A stretch of 64,000 nucleotides of DNA from Gloeophyllum trabeum ATCC 11539 (Eukaryota; Basidiomycota; Agaricomycetes; Gloeophyllales; Gloeophyllaceae): the NCBI RefSeq assembly GCF_000344685.1, contig NW_006920424.1, positions 260,030 through 324,029 on the forward strand. Reading direction: 5' to 3'. Each line of letters opens with the position of its first letter. Position 1 is the first letter of the stretch. The notes below the pieces were generated by a model. That model saw only the letters and a program-made list of their open reading frames with translations. It had not been told where the DNA came from and ran no database searches. The translations under genes were made by a program, and so were the position numbers. Below are positions 55,493 to 64,000 of the stretch, in pieces.

Positions 55493-55779
55493 CTGCGGGC
55501 AGAGACCGATGTCCCGCCGGCGGGCATGCCAGGAACATCTCCCTGATGGGAGAACACTTTCCTAGAATGGTCCTTGCTGGACCATAAGCTGGACATGAAG
55601 AATGTCCTTTGAGTGAACAAGGAAAGGTCCCTAAAAATCAGGGGACATTTAATTAACATTGTCCTTTCATTCTTTATGTCTGTATCATGTTCTGATACGG
55701 AGCATCCTAGGAAAGTGTTCTCCCACCCTTGCCGTGAAAGATGAATGACCGGTGGCGGGACACCGGTCCTTGCCCGCTG
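55493..55779. repeat. large inverted repeat (foldback/MITE-like element)
   Basis: A perfect 18-bp inverted pair, GGGAGAACACTTTCCTAG at 55548-55565 and its reverse complement at 55707-55724, sits inside longer weaker arms. The outer pair is CTGCGGGCAGAGACCGATGT at 55493 against the reverse complement of the stretch ending at 55779, which share GTCCCGCC. Inner parts (GACATGAAGAATG and GACATAAAGAATG) match too. The arms meet at an AT-rich centre near 55650 (TTTAATTAA). No coding capacity and no clear target-site duplication were found. It lies between the first and second cyclin genes. Confidence 0.9.
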
Positions 55780-55937
55780 TGTTTGCCACAACTCTGTACC
55801 AGTGGCTGTTAAGTCGTGCCAGACGATGTACAGAACTCTATTGTCATACATTGATTTACAATTGTCCATGTATACAGCGAAGGAACCCATCTCAATCCGC
55901 TGTCGCTAGTTGCTGTACATACTCACCCGTCCCCGGC

Positions 55938-56687
55938 CTAGCATGTTTCAGGAAGCTGTGAGTCGTCTAAGAATCGTGGTACATCCATTGCTAAAGGTCG
56001 CGGAGCGAGATAATCGCAGCTGTAGCTGCGTCGAAGCACTTTTAGCACGAGCACATTCTCCAGGAATACAGGTGAGGTTCTTGGCTCTTGGGACGAGTTA
56101 GGATGTATATCCTGGCCACGGACTTCTTGCATCCCGGGAGGGTCAGGACTCTCACCCTCGGTGTCCTCCGATGGCAAATGAACGGAAGGTAGCCATGTCA
56201 TTTCAGGAACGTCTATTGACCGAGGCCATCCGATCTCTTCCTTGAAGCCGTTCAAATCCTGCGTTTCCACGCGTAAGTCCCAACTGAGATACTCCAGGAA
56301 GTGCTTCTCCGCTGCGACCATCGTCTTCAAGGGTATAATACGTCCAGTGGCTAGACACCACTGATTTGCTGCGTGCCATGTTGTTTCGTCATTGTACTTC
56401 TGCGCGATCAAAATCGCCACGCATAACACCAATGCAGCGTCGCCCGTGCTGCTCTTTATGGTTGGGAACTGTCCCTTCAGTCGCCGGAGGTAGAGTAGCC
56501 CTATGCAGGCAACGTCGGGCATAATCCGGGTCCGCGCAAGAATTTTGCAGACCAGGTCTTCGAGCTTCATTGGCTCGCGGCCGGGTGGCAAGATGACGGC
56601 GGGGGAATTGAAGGTCGTGACGATGTACTCGCAGCATACCGCCGCGTACGGCTTGTAAAACTGGGGTGACCGGGAGACAGGTAGCAT
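55938..56687 (-). CDS. divergent PHO80/PCL-like cyclin (array member 2)
   Basis: Single exon, 249 residues. The cyclin box runs FYKPYAAVCCEYIVTTFNSP, LEDLVCKILARTRIMPDVAC, IGLLYLRRLKGQF, TGDAALVLCVAILIAQKYND, ETTWHAANQWCLATGRIIPL and KTMVAAEKHFLEYLSWDLRV, then NGFKEEIGWPRSID. The AQKYNDETTWHAANQW block corresponds to the A.K...D....N..W pattern of PCL cyclins. The C-terminal 90 residues are probably disordered. A TATA box lies about 50 bp upstream of the ATG. Confidence 0.8.
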   Translation of the reverse strand: MLPVSRSPQFYKPYAAVCCEYIVTTFNSPAVILPPGREPMKLEDLVCKILARTRIMPDVACIGLLYLRRLKGQFPTIKSSTGDAALVLCVAILIAQKYNDETTWHAANQWCLATGRIIPLKTMVAAEKHFLEYLSWDLRVETQDLNGFKEEIGWPRSIDVPEMTWLPSVHLPSEDTEGESPDPPGMQEVRGQDIHPNSSQEPRTSPVFLENVLVLKVLRRSYSCDYLAPRPLAMDVPRFLDDSQLPETC

Positions 56688-56737
56688 GGCGAGAAATCAG
56701 AGTCGAGGTGAGGTGGAGTAATGAAAGTCGTGAATGG

Positions 56738-56744
56738 ATTTATA
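56738..56744 (-). promoter_or_regulatory. TATA box of cyclin member 2
   Basis: TATAAAT on the minus strand, 51-57 bp upstream of the ATG at 56687. Confidence 0.6.
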
Positions 56745-57473
56745 CACCTCGCACCACAGCGCTTGGATCAAAGCGCCTTTGTCACTTCTAGACACCTCGA
56801 CACGAGAGGCGCAGCGTGCATCGAATGGAAATTAGGGGGCCCGAAGCATTAATCATGGAGGGTGACCATTGACCAAGCGACCTCGATACCATGAGTAGGA
56901 CACTCGAAGCTTGGAGATACGTAGGTTGCTCTGTGGTGCAAGCGCAAACGCGACTTCCTAAACCCTTCTGACTCTTCATATTAGCGTAGATATTGTGGCC
57001 AAAGGGCCTTCTCTCGTTTGGTTCAAGTTGGTGTTGGTGAAACGCGAGCGCTGTGCTTCAACTTGCAGCAAGACCGGTGAAGCGAGAGCGAGAGAGAGTG
57101 GCGGGGTGCTCGGGCCCTCCGACTTCGACATTCGGCCCGGCTTCGCCGGCTCCTAGGGAAAACCATACACTGCTCAACTCCTCACTGTAGCGAGAACACC
57201 TCCATAAGGTCGATATCTGCAATGCGCAGCTCTTTATTAGAATTACGCAGATCGAAGTACTTAGTCTGCCAGTGTTACCAGGGAACCATCTTCAGGCCTA
57301 CATACGTTTCCTATCATCCTGATACACCTATGTACATGTGTGGTCGGGGAAAACGTCAGCCCCAGCATTTGCGCAAGCTCGCCGCAGTCCATCAGAGCCA
57401 GTAGATCTGATCAAAAAATAACTGGGAATCATAGTGTCGCAGGTCCTCAGGAGGAGCCCCTGAATTCGATGCA
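56745..57473. other. spacer between cyclin genes
   Basis: Upstream region of cyclin member 2 and 3' side of member 3. Only short frames are present. A GC-rich block with GAGAGCGAGAGAGAG lies near 57084-57098. Confidence 0.5.
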
Positions 57474-58813
57474 TCAGTATGATGCGGAAGGCGTTCCTAA
57501 GGACTTACCTGGAACTGTGGTCACCTCTAGAGGCGACATTGCAACATGATGGGACCTCATAGGATAGCACCGCCTCGTCCCACAGGGCGATTGAAACTCG
57601 GCAATGTAGGAGTCCACGTTATGAAGACCATCAACCAAGGAGATCTGTCCGTCAGCCTCCTCACTGCCATGGTATCGTGCAATGCCGCAATCTGGGGCCG
57701 GAAGCAGCAGATACCTCGGGGACTCAGGAAGGTGGTCAGAAGAAGAGTAATCCGGGCTTGAGGTGATAACGCTTTGGCCCACGTCTGGATCTCCGAGTTT
57801 GAGCCGTACGATTTCGCTGTGATCAGGCCAGCCTATCTCGGATTTTAATTCGGGCAGGCGCTCCCAGGCGACTTTCACTATATAATCATGGGCTAGCAAG
57901 AACTCCCTCTCTATCTCATCTATTTCATCCCAATCTGGAGTCCACTCTCGACCTGCCACAATGGCCCAGCTCTTCCTACTATAGGAGCTGTCTTCCATAT
58001 ATTTGTGGGCCACCATTAGAGCCACGACAGCCCAATTATAGAGGTCTGCCGCAATGCGGGTGCCCAGCTCAGCTCTTAGCTGAGCCGAGTCAAGCTTCAG
58101 CCTGATGCCGCGTAGCAAGAAGAGCGCGTGGCAGATATGGCCCTCCAAGGGAAATGATCGAGCGAAGACCCTGCGTATGCGGGAGCACAAGTCCAGGAAT
58201 ACCGCATCTCGCCGCTCGATTGTGGCGGAGCTTGGGAAATGGTCTATCATAAATTTCGAGTACAACTCGGCGTAAGGTTGGTAGAAATCCCATTCCGTGA
58301 TGACGAAGGAAGGTTTGCCTGCAACCAAGAAGTCGCTCAGGCTGACGAGCCTCCCCCCTGAGCCCATCGGCTGGCCGAGGAAGACGGCAAGCAGAGATTG
58401 GTAATACGGGTTGGAACGTACACCATTCGTAACCCTTGGTGGGAACGCGAGAGGATTGTACAGATGAAACAGTTCACCTGGGTGCAATCGTTAGATGAGC
58501 AGGTGGATGTGAGTGATCCGCGCAACCTACGAGATGGAGACGGCATGAACGTCATGACATTATGAATACTGGGCGAAGGTACATCCTCGGCCTCCCAGTC
58601 AGAGGACTCGGACGCCATGATATACAGATCACTTGTTGAGGATACATCCTCAGTCTCCGAGCCAGACCACTCAGACGCCATGATGTGCAGACTACTTCGT
58701 GAAGGTATATTCTCAGCTTGCGAGTCAGATTTATAGAGATCGCAAAGAGGCCTTGTTACGGACACATCAAAAAGATCTACGCCAGCATTGTGACGCAGAA
58801 GGAATATATTCAA
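57474..58813 (-). CDS. divergent PHO80/PCL-like cyclin with repeated N-terminus (array member 3)
   Basis: Two exons in phase (intron 58478-58530), 428 residues. The first exon has three related acidic units of about 20 residues: SDSQAENIPSRSSLHIMASE, GSETEDVSSTSDLYIMASES and DWEAEDVPSPSIHNVM. The second exon joins as RELFHLYNPLAFPPRVTNGV. The cyclin box has DFYQPYAELYSKFMIDHFPS, LDLCSRIRRVFARSFPLEGH, ALFLLRGIRLKL, LYNWAVVALMVAHKYMEDSS, YSRKSWAIVAGREWTP, EIEREFLLAHDYIVKVAWER and LKSEIGWPDHSE. The HKYMEDSSYSRKSWA and IEREFLL blocks are classic PCL/PHO80 features. The start could instead be a Met inside the repeats (58682). Confidence 0.8.
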
Positions 58814-60880
58814 GCAATAGAGCGCGCACCGCGCTTTTCGTCGAAGAAAGGGTCTTGTTTTCTTATGGAGACCTGGAGGACGTGATGACGGAGATGCCAG
58901 GATTGCAGCAAGTCAAGGCTTACTTGAAACGGAGTCGTAGTCGATGAGCACAAATACCTGTTTAAGCCTTGTAAGGTGTAGCCGGTATAACCGACGTCGG
59001 TCCAATGATTCTGGCCATATCTTGTTTCAGGCGAGCCAGCATGAGTTTGTAGCATGATCGTCCATACTCTCTTACACTTGCAGTGACTGGCCACCTGAGG
59101 GGCGACGAGTCCATCGTCTATCGTCAGGACTCATTCGCCGCAGAGAGGTGAGTGTAGCAGACGGCATAGGGGCTACAGAACCACATCGAGGACGTTATCA
59201 CGATAACCTGTACAGATACCGGAAGGCTGCGTCGAGACATGAAACATCAAGATAGACCACTGGACCCAGTCGGTAGGGATACACACAAGGATGTTCCAAC
59301 GTCTTCGCTTCCAAGCTAGTTACTGTCAAGTTGCCCTAAGTCGAAACGCGACGTAGCAATCACGCAACTTTATTTGATCCGCCACGCCTTGGATCTGCGA
59401 GGCAGGGACCGTGGGTATGCAATTTACGTCCACGAAATGAGGGTACCACAGGACGGCCCGTCGAATATGGTTAGAACAGAGATCGAGTTATCTGTAATCC
59501 GTAAGGCCTGATCTTTTGTCCCAAATTCCAGGCCTTGTATCCAAAGACCGGTCTACCCGAGGCTCGAGTACAGCCTCGTTGAATGGCAGAATTCGAAACA
59601 TGACATGGTACTCGAACGGAAAGAAAAGAGGGAGGCTGAGAGGCTGGAGGCCCTAGCGCAAGGAGCGTGAAGATTGGCCCAGTTCAGCAAACACAGACCA
59701 GGATGTGGAACCCGCAAGGACCATGCAAAACACGATTCTTGGTTCGAGGTCTGACTTGATTCGTCTTCGGGATGAATCATCTTTCCCAGGTGAAGAGCCA
59801 ACGAACGGAGCGCCAGCCCCCCAGAGCTTCTGGCCTGCTGCCAAGGCGAAAGGGGCGATGAGCCTCGCTTCACGTCGTGTCTTCAGCAGGTACACAACCT
59901 TCCCCGACTACTTCAGCTCGATAGAGGAGTAGCCGTAGGGAAACTCGACAACGCTGCGCATCCCTGTCCCGAGCTTACGAATTAATTGGTCAACGACACG
60001 ATGCAGATGGCATTCAAGAGAGACTGTGCAGTCCTCTCGAGCCGGTGTTGTCCATGAGACGGGGACAGAGCCGGTCCGAGGCATTGGAAAGCGCATTCAA
60101 GTTACCCGGATGTGAGCACCCGCACCCGGTCTTGACTCCTGAGGCGTATCGTCGCTCCGGCAACCCATAGACGCTGCAAGCTTACCGTAGTCGTTCAGGG
60201 GGGTAGTTATTTATGAACCCACATAGCAAGCAGTTGGCCGTAACCGGCCGCATAGGAGTTCCTTTGCCCAATGTAAGACCGGCGTGGTGTAGTGAGGATC
60301 GTAAATCCGGCGGATTTTCGCAAGAACAATGCGAAGCTGAGAACCCGGCTTCGATAGACATTACAGATGAGCGTCAGAAAGCAAGAGCGCAAGTCGGGAA
60401 AAGAGTCGCCCTCCGTGTAAGGTGGCTGCCGGAGCGTGGTGGAGAATAGACGAAACAAGCGATGAAGCTGACATTTCTCCGCAAAACACCTGTACACCCC
60501 ACCAACGTTCCTCCCCGTTATTAATAACATAACTCTGGGACTCACCGCCATACCACTCCGCACGGCTACTCTCCGCGTTGCCAGCAAATACAGCAGCATG
60601 CCGTTCCCCGTCCCAGTCTCGCTGCTTTCGCCCAGCTTACCGTACGTATTCTGGCTGATAGCGCGCGAAGGACGTCACAGCTAACTTGGGATACGAAGAT
60701 CACCGTCGACCGAGTCGAGCTCGCCACCGCCCGGGCTCGCTGGTCGACCCGTGTTCACAGGACGGACATCGCATATCATCGTACCGACACTGAAGGACCT
60801 GAAGGAGGCCCCACCGTCGAAATTGAAGAACGAAGCGAGTGAGTCATACAGAACTGGGTGGTGGGAGGTGTCCAATACTC
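58814..60880. other. long spacer with a possible small gene; upstream of RKI1
   Basis: A possible small gene at about 59053-59670 is listed separately. Elsewhere (58814-59050, 59680-60880) the short frames on either strand lack recognised domains. The last 300 bp should include the RKI1 promoter. Confidence 0.5.
59053..59670 (+). CDS. possible small multi-exon protein, family not recognised
   Basis: Two exon-like segments have convincing amino-acid composition and splice borders. The first, after an AG at 59052, reads HDRPYSLTLAVTGHLRGDES and IVYRQDSFAAER up to a GTGAGT donor near 59148. The second, after TTCCAG at 59531, reads YPRLEYSLVEWQNSKHDMVL and ERKEKREAERLEALAQGA to a TGA at 59668. 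The charged helical C-terminus and short size recall small mitochondrial membrane-complex subunits, but no family could be named. The middle exon(s) and start are missing, so the gene may be decayed. Confidence 0.35.
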
Positions 60881-62406
60881 ATGGGTGTGGAAGCCGTGAC
60901 GACAGATGTACCACCAAAACTCAGCACTATCGAAGCGTCGAAACGGTTAGCGGCGTGGACAGCGGTGGACAGGCATGTTAAGGAGGAACACAAGGTGCGC
61001 TGCTATGACTCCCTTGCTCCGCTGCACGCAGGCTGAGTAACTACAGGTTATCGGTATAGGCTCAGGTACGCGCTATATCGACGCTCGCTACGCCTCCGCC
61101 CGGCTGAACGATCTTTGCCAATCCAGGATCCACAGTCCCGTATGTTGTCGAGCGGATAGTAGCACAAGGCCGCGAGGCGAACAAGGACCGCGTTTTCATT
61201 CCAACCGGTGAGCCTCCCATCCATCCATGGCACTTTCCACGCCTTCCGCCCCTCTCCTGTCGCATTCTCACCGTGACCCTGATATCAACGTGCAGGCTTC
61301 CAGTCGAAAGAATTGATCGTGAAGGGCAACCTTCTCCTGGGCGACGTCGACCAGTACCCACGGATAGACGTCACACTCGACGGCGCAGACGAGTGAGTCT
61401 CACCCACTCCCCCCACACCAAGCATTTTATCGAGCATACTCCGCCAGGGTCGACAAGGACCTCAACGCGATCAAGGGCGGCGGTGCATGTCATCTCCGAG
61501 AGAAGGTGCTCGCTGAGGCGGCAGACACGTACGTGCGGCTTACATTGCGTTGGGATACGACCGCTCACCTCGGGCGACTATAGCTTCATCGTGGTCGCCG
61601 ACTACCGCAAAAACTCCGAAGTGCTCGGCACGACGTACACCGCGGGCATCCCGATCGAGGTCGCGCCCTTCGCGTACGCCAAGGTCTTGCAGAACCTGCA
61701 TGCCATCGGGAGCCCCAACGCCGCGTGAGCATCAACCCCTTCTCTCAGTCTATTCATATGAAGATAATCGACTGACGCATGTGTGTGAGGTAGACTAAGG
61801 ATGGCGCAGAAGAAGGCGGGGCCTGTGGTCTCGGATAACGGCAATTTCATCATTGACGCGCCGTTCCCCGAGGAGGACATGAAGGATCCGTACACGGTGA
61901 GTCCGCCTCCTCATCCGCCGGGTGTAAGTTTGCGGTGTCTCGTTTGCGTTAATGTAGCCACCGAGTACCCCTCTGTTTCTTCGCTTTCCTACTCTATTTT
62001 ATTTTTTGATCGCGTGAGCATATGCTGACTGGTTGTCTTCTATTCTTGGCTGGACATCTCTTGTAGCTCCTCACCAAGCTGAAGATGCTAACAGGCGTCG
62101 TCGAGGTCGGCCTCTTCTGCCACATGGCCAAGGCCGCGTATTTCGGCAACCAGGTGTGCACTTCTCCCTTCCTGCATTCCCTTCCTTCTCCGCTAACGTC
62201 TGATACTTGTTACTCAGGACGGAAGCGTGACCGTCCGCTGGCTAGACGGGCGCGTCGAGCACGTCTCGAAGCGTGCGAGCCCGCTCGTCCCGCCCGAGGA
62301 CAGCACGGACGATGAGCCGAGCCCCATGCCCGACGGGCCCTTGGAACATAGTATCGGGAATAGCAAAGGCGCGCCTGCGGTTAACGGGAATGGGGACAAG
62401 GCCTGA
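60881..62406 (+). CDS. RKI1: ribose-5-phosphate isomerase A
   Basis: This enzyme interconverts ribose 5-phosphate and ribulose 5-phosphate in the non-oxidative pentose phosphate pathway, in the cytosol. The start is MGVEAVTTDVPPKLSTIEAS, followed by VDRHVKEEHK. Motifs across eight or so short introns are VIGIGSGSTVPYVVERIV, FIPTGFQSKELIV, RIDVTLDGADEVDKDLNAIK (catalytic Asp and Glu), GGGACHLREKVLAEAAD, IVVADYRKNSEVLGTTYTAG, IPIEVAPFAYAKV and LLTKLKMLTGVVEVGLFCHM, AKAAYFGNQDGSVTVRW. The C-terminus has a fungal extension of about 60 residues, Pro/Asp-rich. The gene converges with AROM, 281 bp away. Confidence 0.95.
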
Positions 62407-62687
62407 GTACTCTGAGGAGCAGCGTGAGGTTCATCCCTCGCACGAGAAGTATCTAGTCTAAGAGCAGGAGCAGTAATGAACGACATTCAGAGTCGTATGT
62501 TACATAGTGATGTATTGATTTTCGATTTCTCTGTAGCTATGTTCGAAATATGTATTCACACAAGACCAGCATGGTATTTATTCCTCGGACTTGCCTTGAG
62601 CTTCATCGCTTCATCAAGTAAGACAATCAATCTATAGATTCATTATATTTTGAATACATTGTTGCTATTTCTCTAGACGGTTGAAGT
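62407..62687. other. convergent spacer between RKI1 and ARO1
   Basis: AT-rich 3' region shared by the two genes. No gene or clear repeat was seen. Confidence 0.7.
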
Positions 62688-64000
62688 CTACGCATTGTAT
62701 TTCTCCCAAACCTTCTGGGCGACCACCTTCCGCGGGCACCTTCTTCCCGTCCACAACTCGAACTGCCTGTACCCCTGCTCGAGCAGCACCTCCACGCCCT
62801 TCACCGCGTTCCACTTTTTACCTGACGGAGTTGAAGCCGCCAGAGTCAGCAAGGGCGTCATCGCCGGCTTGTACGCCATGTCGATCACCACGCCGCCCTC
62901 GGGCGCGAATATTGCGCTCGGGAGGTACAGCCCCTCGGACGAGCTCTCGACGCTTGTAGCTGACGCGGGGACAGTGGAGATAATCACCGACGGCGCGGGG
63001 CCGTCGTCAGGCCACTTGCCCAGCTCGTCTACGAGCTCGATGTGCGCGTTGGGGAAGGCGTCCACTAGCGCCTGCGCGCTGCTGCGGGTCCGGTTGAACA
63101 GGTAGATGCGGGCAACCCCGAGGTTCTGCAGAGCGTAGATGGCCGCGCGGGAGGTGCCTCCGGCACCGATGATAAGAGCTGCTTCCGGCTTCTTTATGCT
63201 GCTCGGCAGGCGGGAGAGGATGGACTCGCGGATTCCGATCCAGTCGGTGTTGTCGCCGTACAGCATGTGTGAACCATTCTTCGTCTGAGGTATGATGGTG
63301 TTGACAGCGCCGATGGCTTCAGCCTCAGGTGACAACGCATCGAGCAGCGGGATGATGTCCAACTTGAAGGGGATGGTCACCGAGGCACCGCCGAAGTCAG
63401 GCGAGGCAATTGCGGCCCTGATCTCTTCTCCAACTTCAGATGTCTCAAAGATCTCATACTTGTACGGTAGTCCTAGGGCTTCGAAACCGGAGTTGTGAAG
63501 AGTGGGAGACATTGAGTGGGCAATTGGGTTGCCGAAGATGAAGAATCGGCGAGCGGGGAGTTGGCCAATCAGATGCAAAGCCGTCTGAATTTGGACGAAC
63601 GACAGTTGTCCCGGCGCTGCCCTAGACGGGAGAAGAGGGTGGGTAACAGGGCTAAAGGACGAGTTCAGAATCCGAGACATCTGTCCTTCAACTCCCATGT
63701 TAATGGCGATGAACGGCTTAGAATCTGCTGCGGCGCGCATCTTGGAAACGAACTCGTAGAGCGTAAAGTTGTCCTCCAGGGAGTTCGCCTTCCCCACAAT
63801 CTTCACAATATCTCCCAGACGCGCTGCGGTGTCATATTTCTCTTTCACTTCAGCACTGTTCCACTTCATCTTCCCGCTCCAATCATGCCAGGAGGCGATG
63901 ATTTGCGAGTGACCCTTCCGAGCAGATAAATCCTTGATACGCTTCTCAGACCAGGATATCTCGACATCGATGTACTCAATGCCGGTCCTGACGGCGAGGT
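62688..64000 (-). CDS. ARO1: pentafunctional AROM polypeptide, C-terminal part (truncated by the window edge)
   Basis: AROM carries five shikimate-pathway enzymes in one cytosolic chain. Here the frame is open to position 64000 and covers the last two. Type I 3-dehydroquinate dehydratase begins with [15 protein letters not shown], then [18 protein letters not shown] (catalytic His) and [11 protein letters not shown] (Schiff-base Lys). Shikimate dehydrogenase follows with [20 protein letters not shown] (shikimate site), [13 protein letters not shown] (catalytic Lys), [29 protein letters not shown] (NADP Rossmann loop) and [14 protein letters not shown]. The stop is at 62688. About 437 residues are seen without an intron. 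The remaining domains (AroB, AroA, AroL) must lie to the right of the window. Confidence 0.97.
   Translation of the reverse strand, partial: LAVRTGIEYIDVEISWSEKRIKDLSARKGHSQIIASWHDWSGKMKWNSAEVKEKYDTAARLGDIVKIVGKANSLEDNFTLYEFVSKMRAAADSKPFIAINMGVEGQMSRILNSSFSPVTHPLLPSRAAPGQLSFVQIQTALHLIGQLPARRFFIFGNPIAHSMSPTLHNSGFEALGLPYKYEIFETSEVGEEIRAAIASPDFGGASVTIPFKLDIIPLLDALSPEAEAIGAVNTIIPQTKNGSHMLYGDNTDWIGIRESILSRLPSSIKKPEAALIIGAGGTSRAAIYALQNLGVARIYLFNRTRSSAQALVDAFPNAHIELVDELGKWPDDGPAPSVIISTVPASATSVESSSEGLYLPSAIFAPEGGVVIDMAYKPAMTPLLTLAASTPSGKKWNAVKGVEVLLEQGYRQFELWTGRRCPRKVVAQKVWEKYNA

Noticed and set aside
54813..55890. Alternative minus frames at cyclin member 1 and across the foldback element
   Set aside because: Only the 54581-55378 frame shows a cyclin box. 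The other frames have biased Arg/Ser/His composition.

Overview
This window is nuclear DNA of a filamentous basidiomycete, most likely a wood-inhabiting agaricomycete (Polyporales-like). The evidence is that genes are split by many introns of about 45-75 nt with GT(A/G)NGT donors, coding G+C is moderate to high, genes are short and close together on both strands, and lineage-typical families occur (WW plus membrane proteins, divergent PHO80-like cyclins, coiled-coil F-box proteins, fungal AAA ATPases). No rRNA, tRNA, CRISPR, insertion sequence or complete transposon was recognised. Positions 1-415 are an assembly gap. Gene models below were joined by hand from exon reading frames and splice signals, so outer limits are firmer than every inner junction.

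Left part (0.4-10.4 kb): mostly accessory or decaying sequence. It holds an acidic repeat protein (738-2066, -), the INO80 subunit Ies6 (4482-5257, -), an unresolved acidic multi-exon gene (about 6580-8212, +) and a broken copy of a lineage-specific family (8375-8880, +).

Middle left (10.4-26.5 kb): a Ser-rich repeat protein (10474-12477, +); two intact members of the same lineage-specific family (12949-14368, - and 21381-22775, +); and core genes: the NEDD8 E1 regulatory subunit (15371-17379, -), the Puf6-type ribosome-biogenesis factor (17789-20134, +), GINS subunit Psf1 (23038-23649, -), a conserved protein of unknown function (24085-25444, -) and a secreted double-LysM protein (25788-26488, -).

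Middle right (26.5-47.3 kb): a sparse relic-rich stretch, then a WW/membrane protein (28997-31848, +), an orphan PAH-domain protein (32161-32755, -), the mitochondrial Fe-S P-loop ATPase Ind1/NUBPL (33467-34869, +), an OPT oligopeptide transporter (35184-39543, -), an F-box protein (41415-43054, +), a TMEM184/OST-alpha membrane protein (43619-46163, +) and an Ahp1-type peroxiredoxin (46415-47265, -).

Right part (47.3-64 kb): an AAA ATPase (48920-52055, +), small unknown genes, a same-strand array of three divergent cyclins (54581-58813, -) interrupted by a large inverted repeat, ribose-5-phosphate isomerase (60881-62406, +) and the C-terminal part of the pentafunctional AROM protein (62688 to the window edge, -). 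Housekeeping genes are placed as convergent or divergent neighbours with short spacers. The accessory families (the three-member unknown family, cyclins, PAH protein) carry good TATA boxes 40-100 bp upstream, unlike most of the core genes. The most interesting candidates are the cyclin array with its foldback element, the three-member unknown family and the single-PAH protein.
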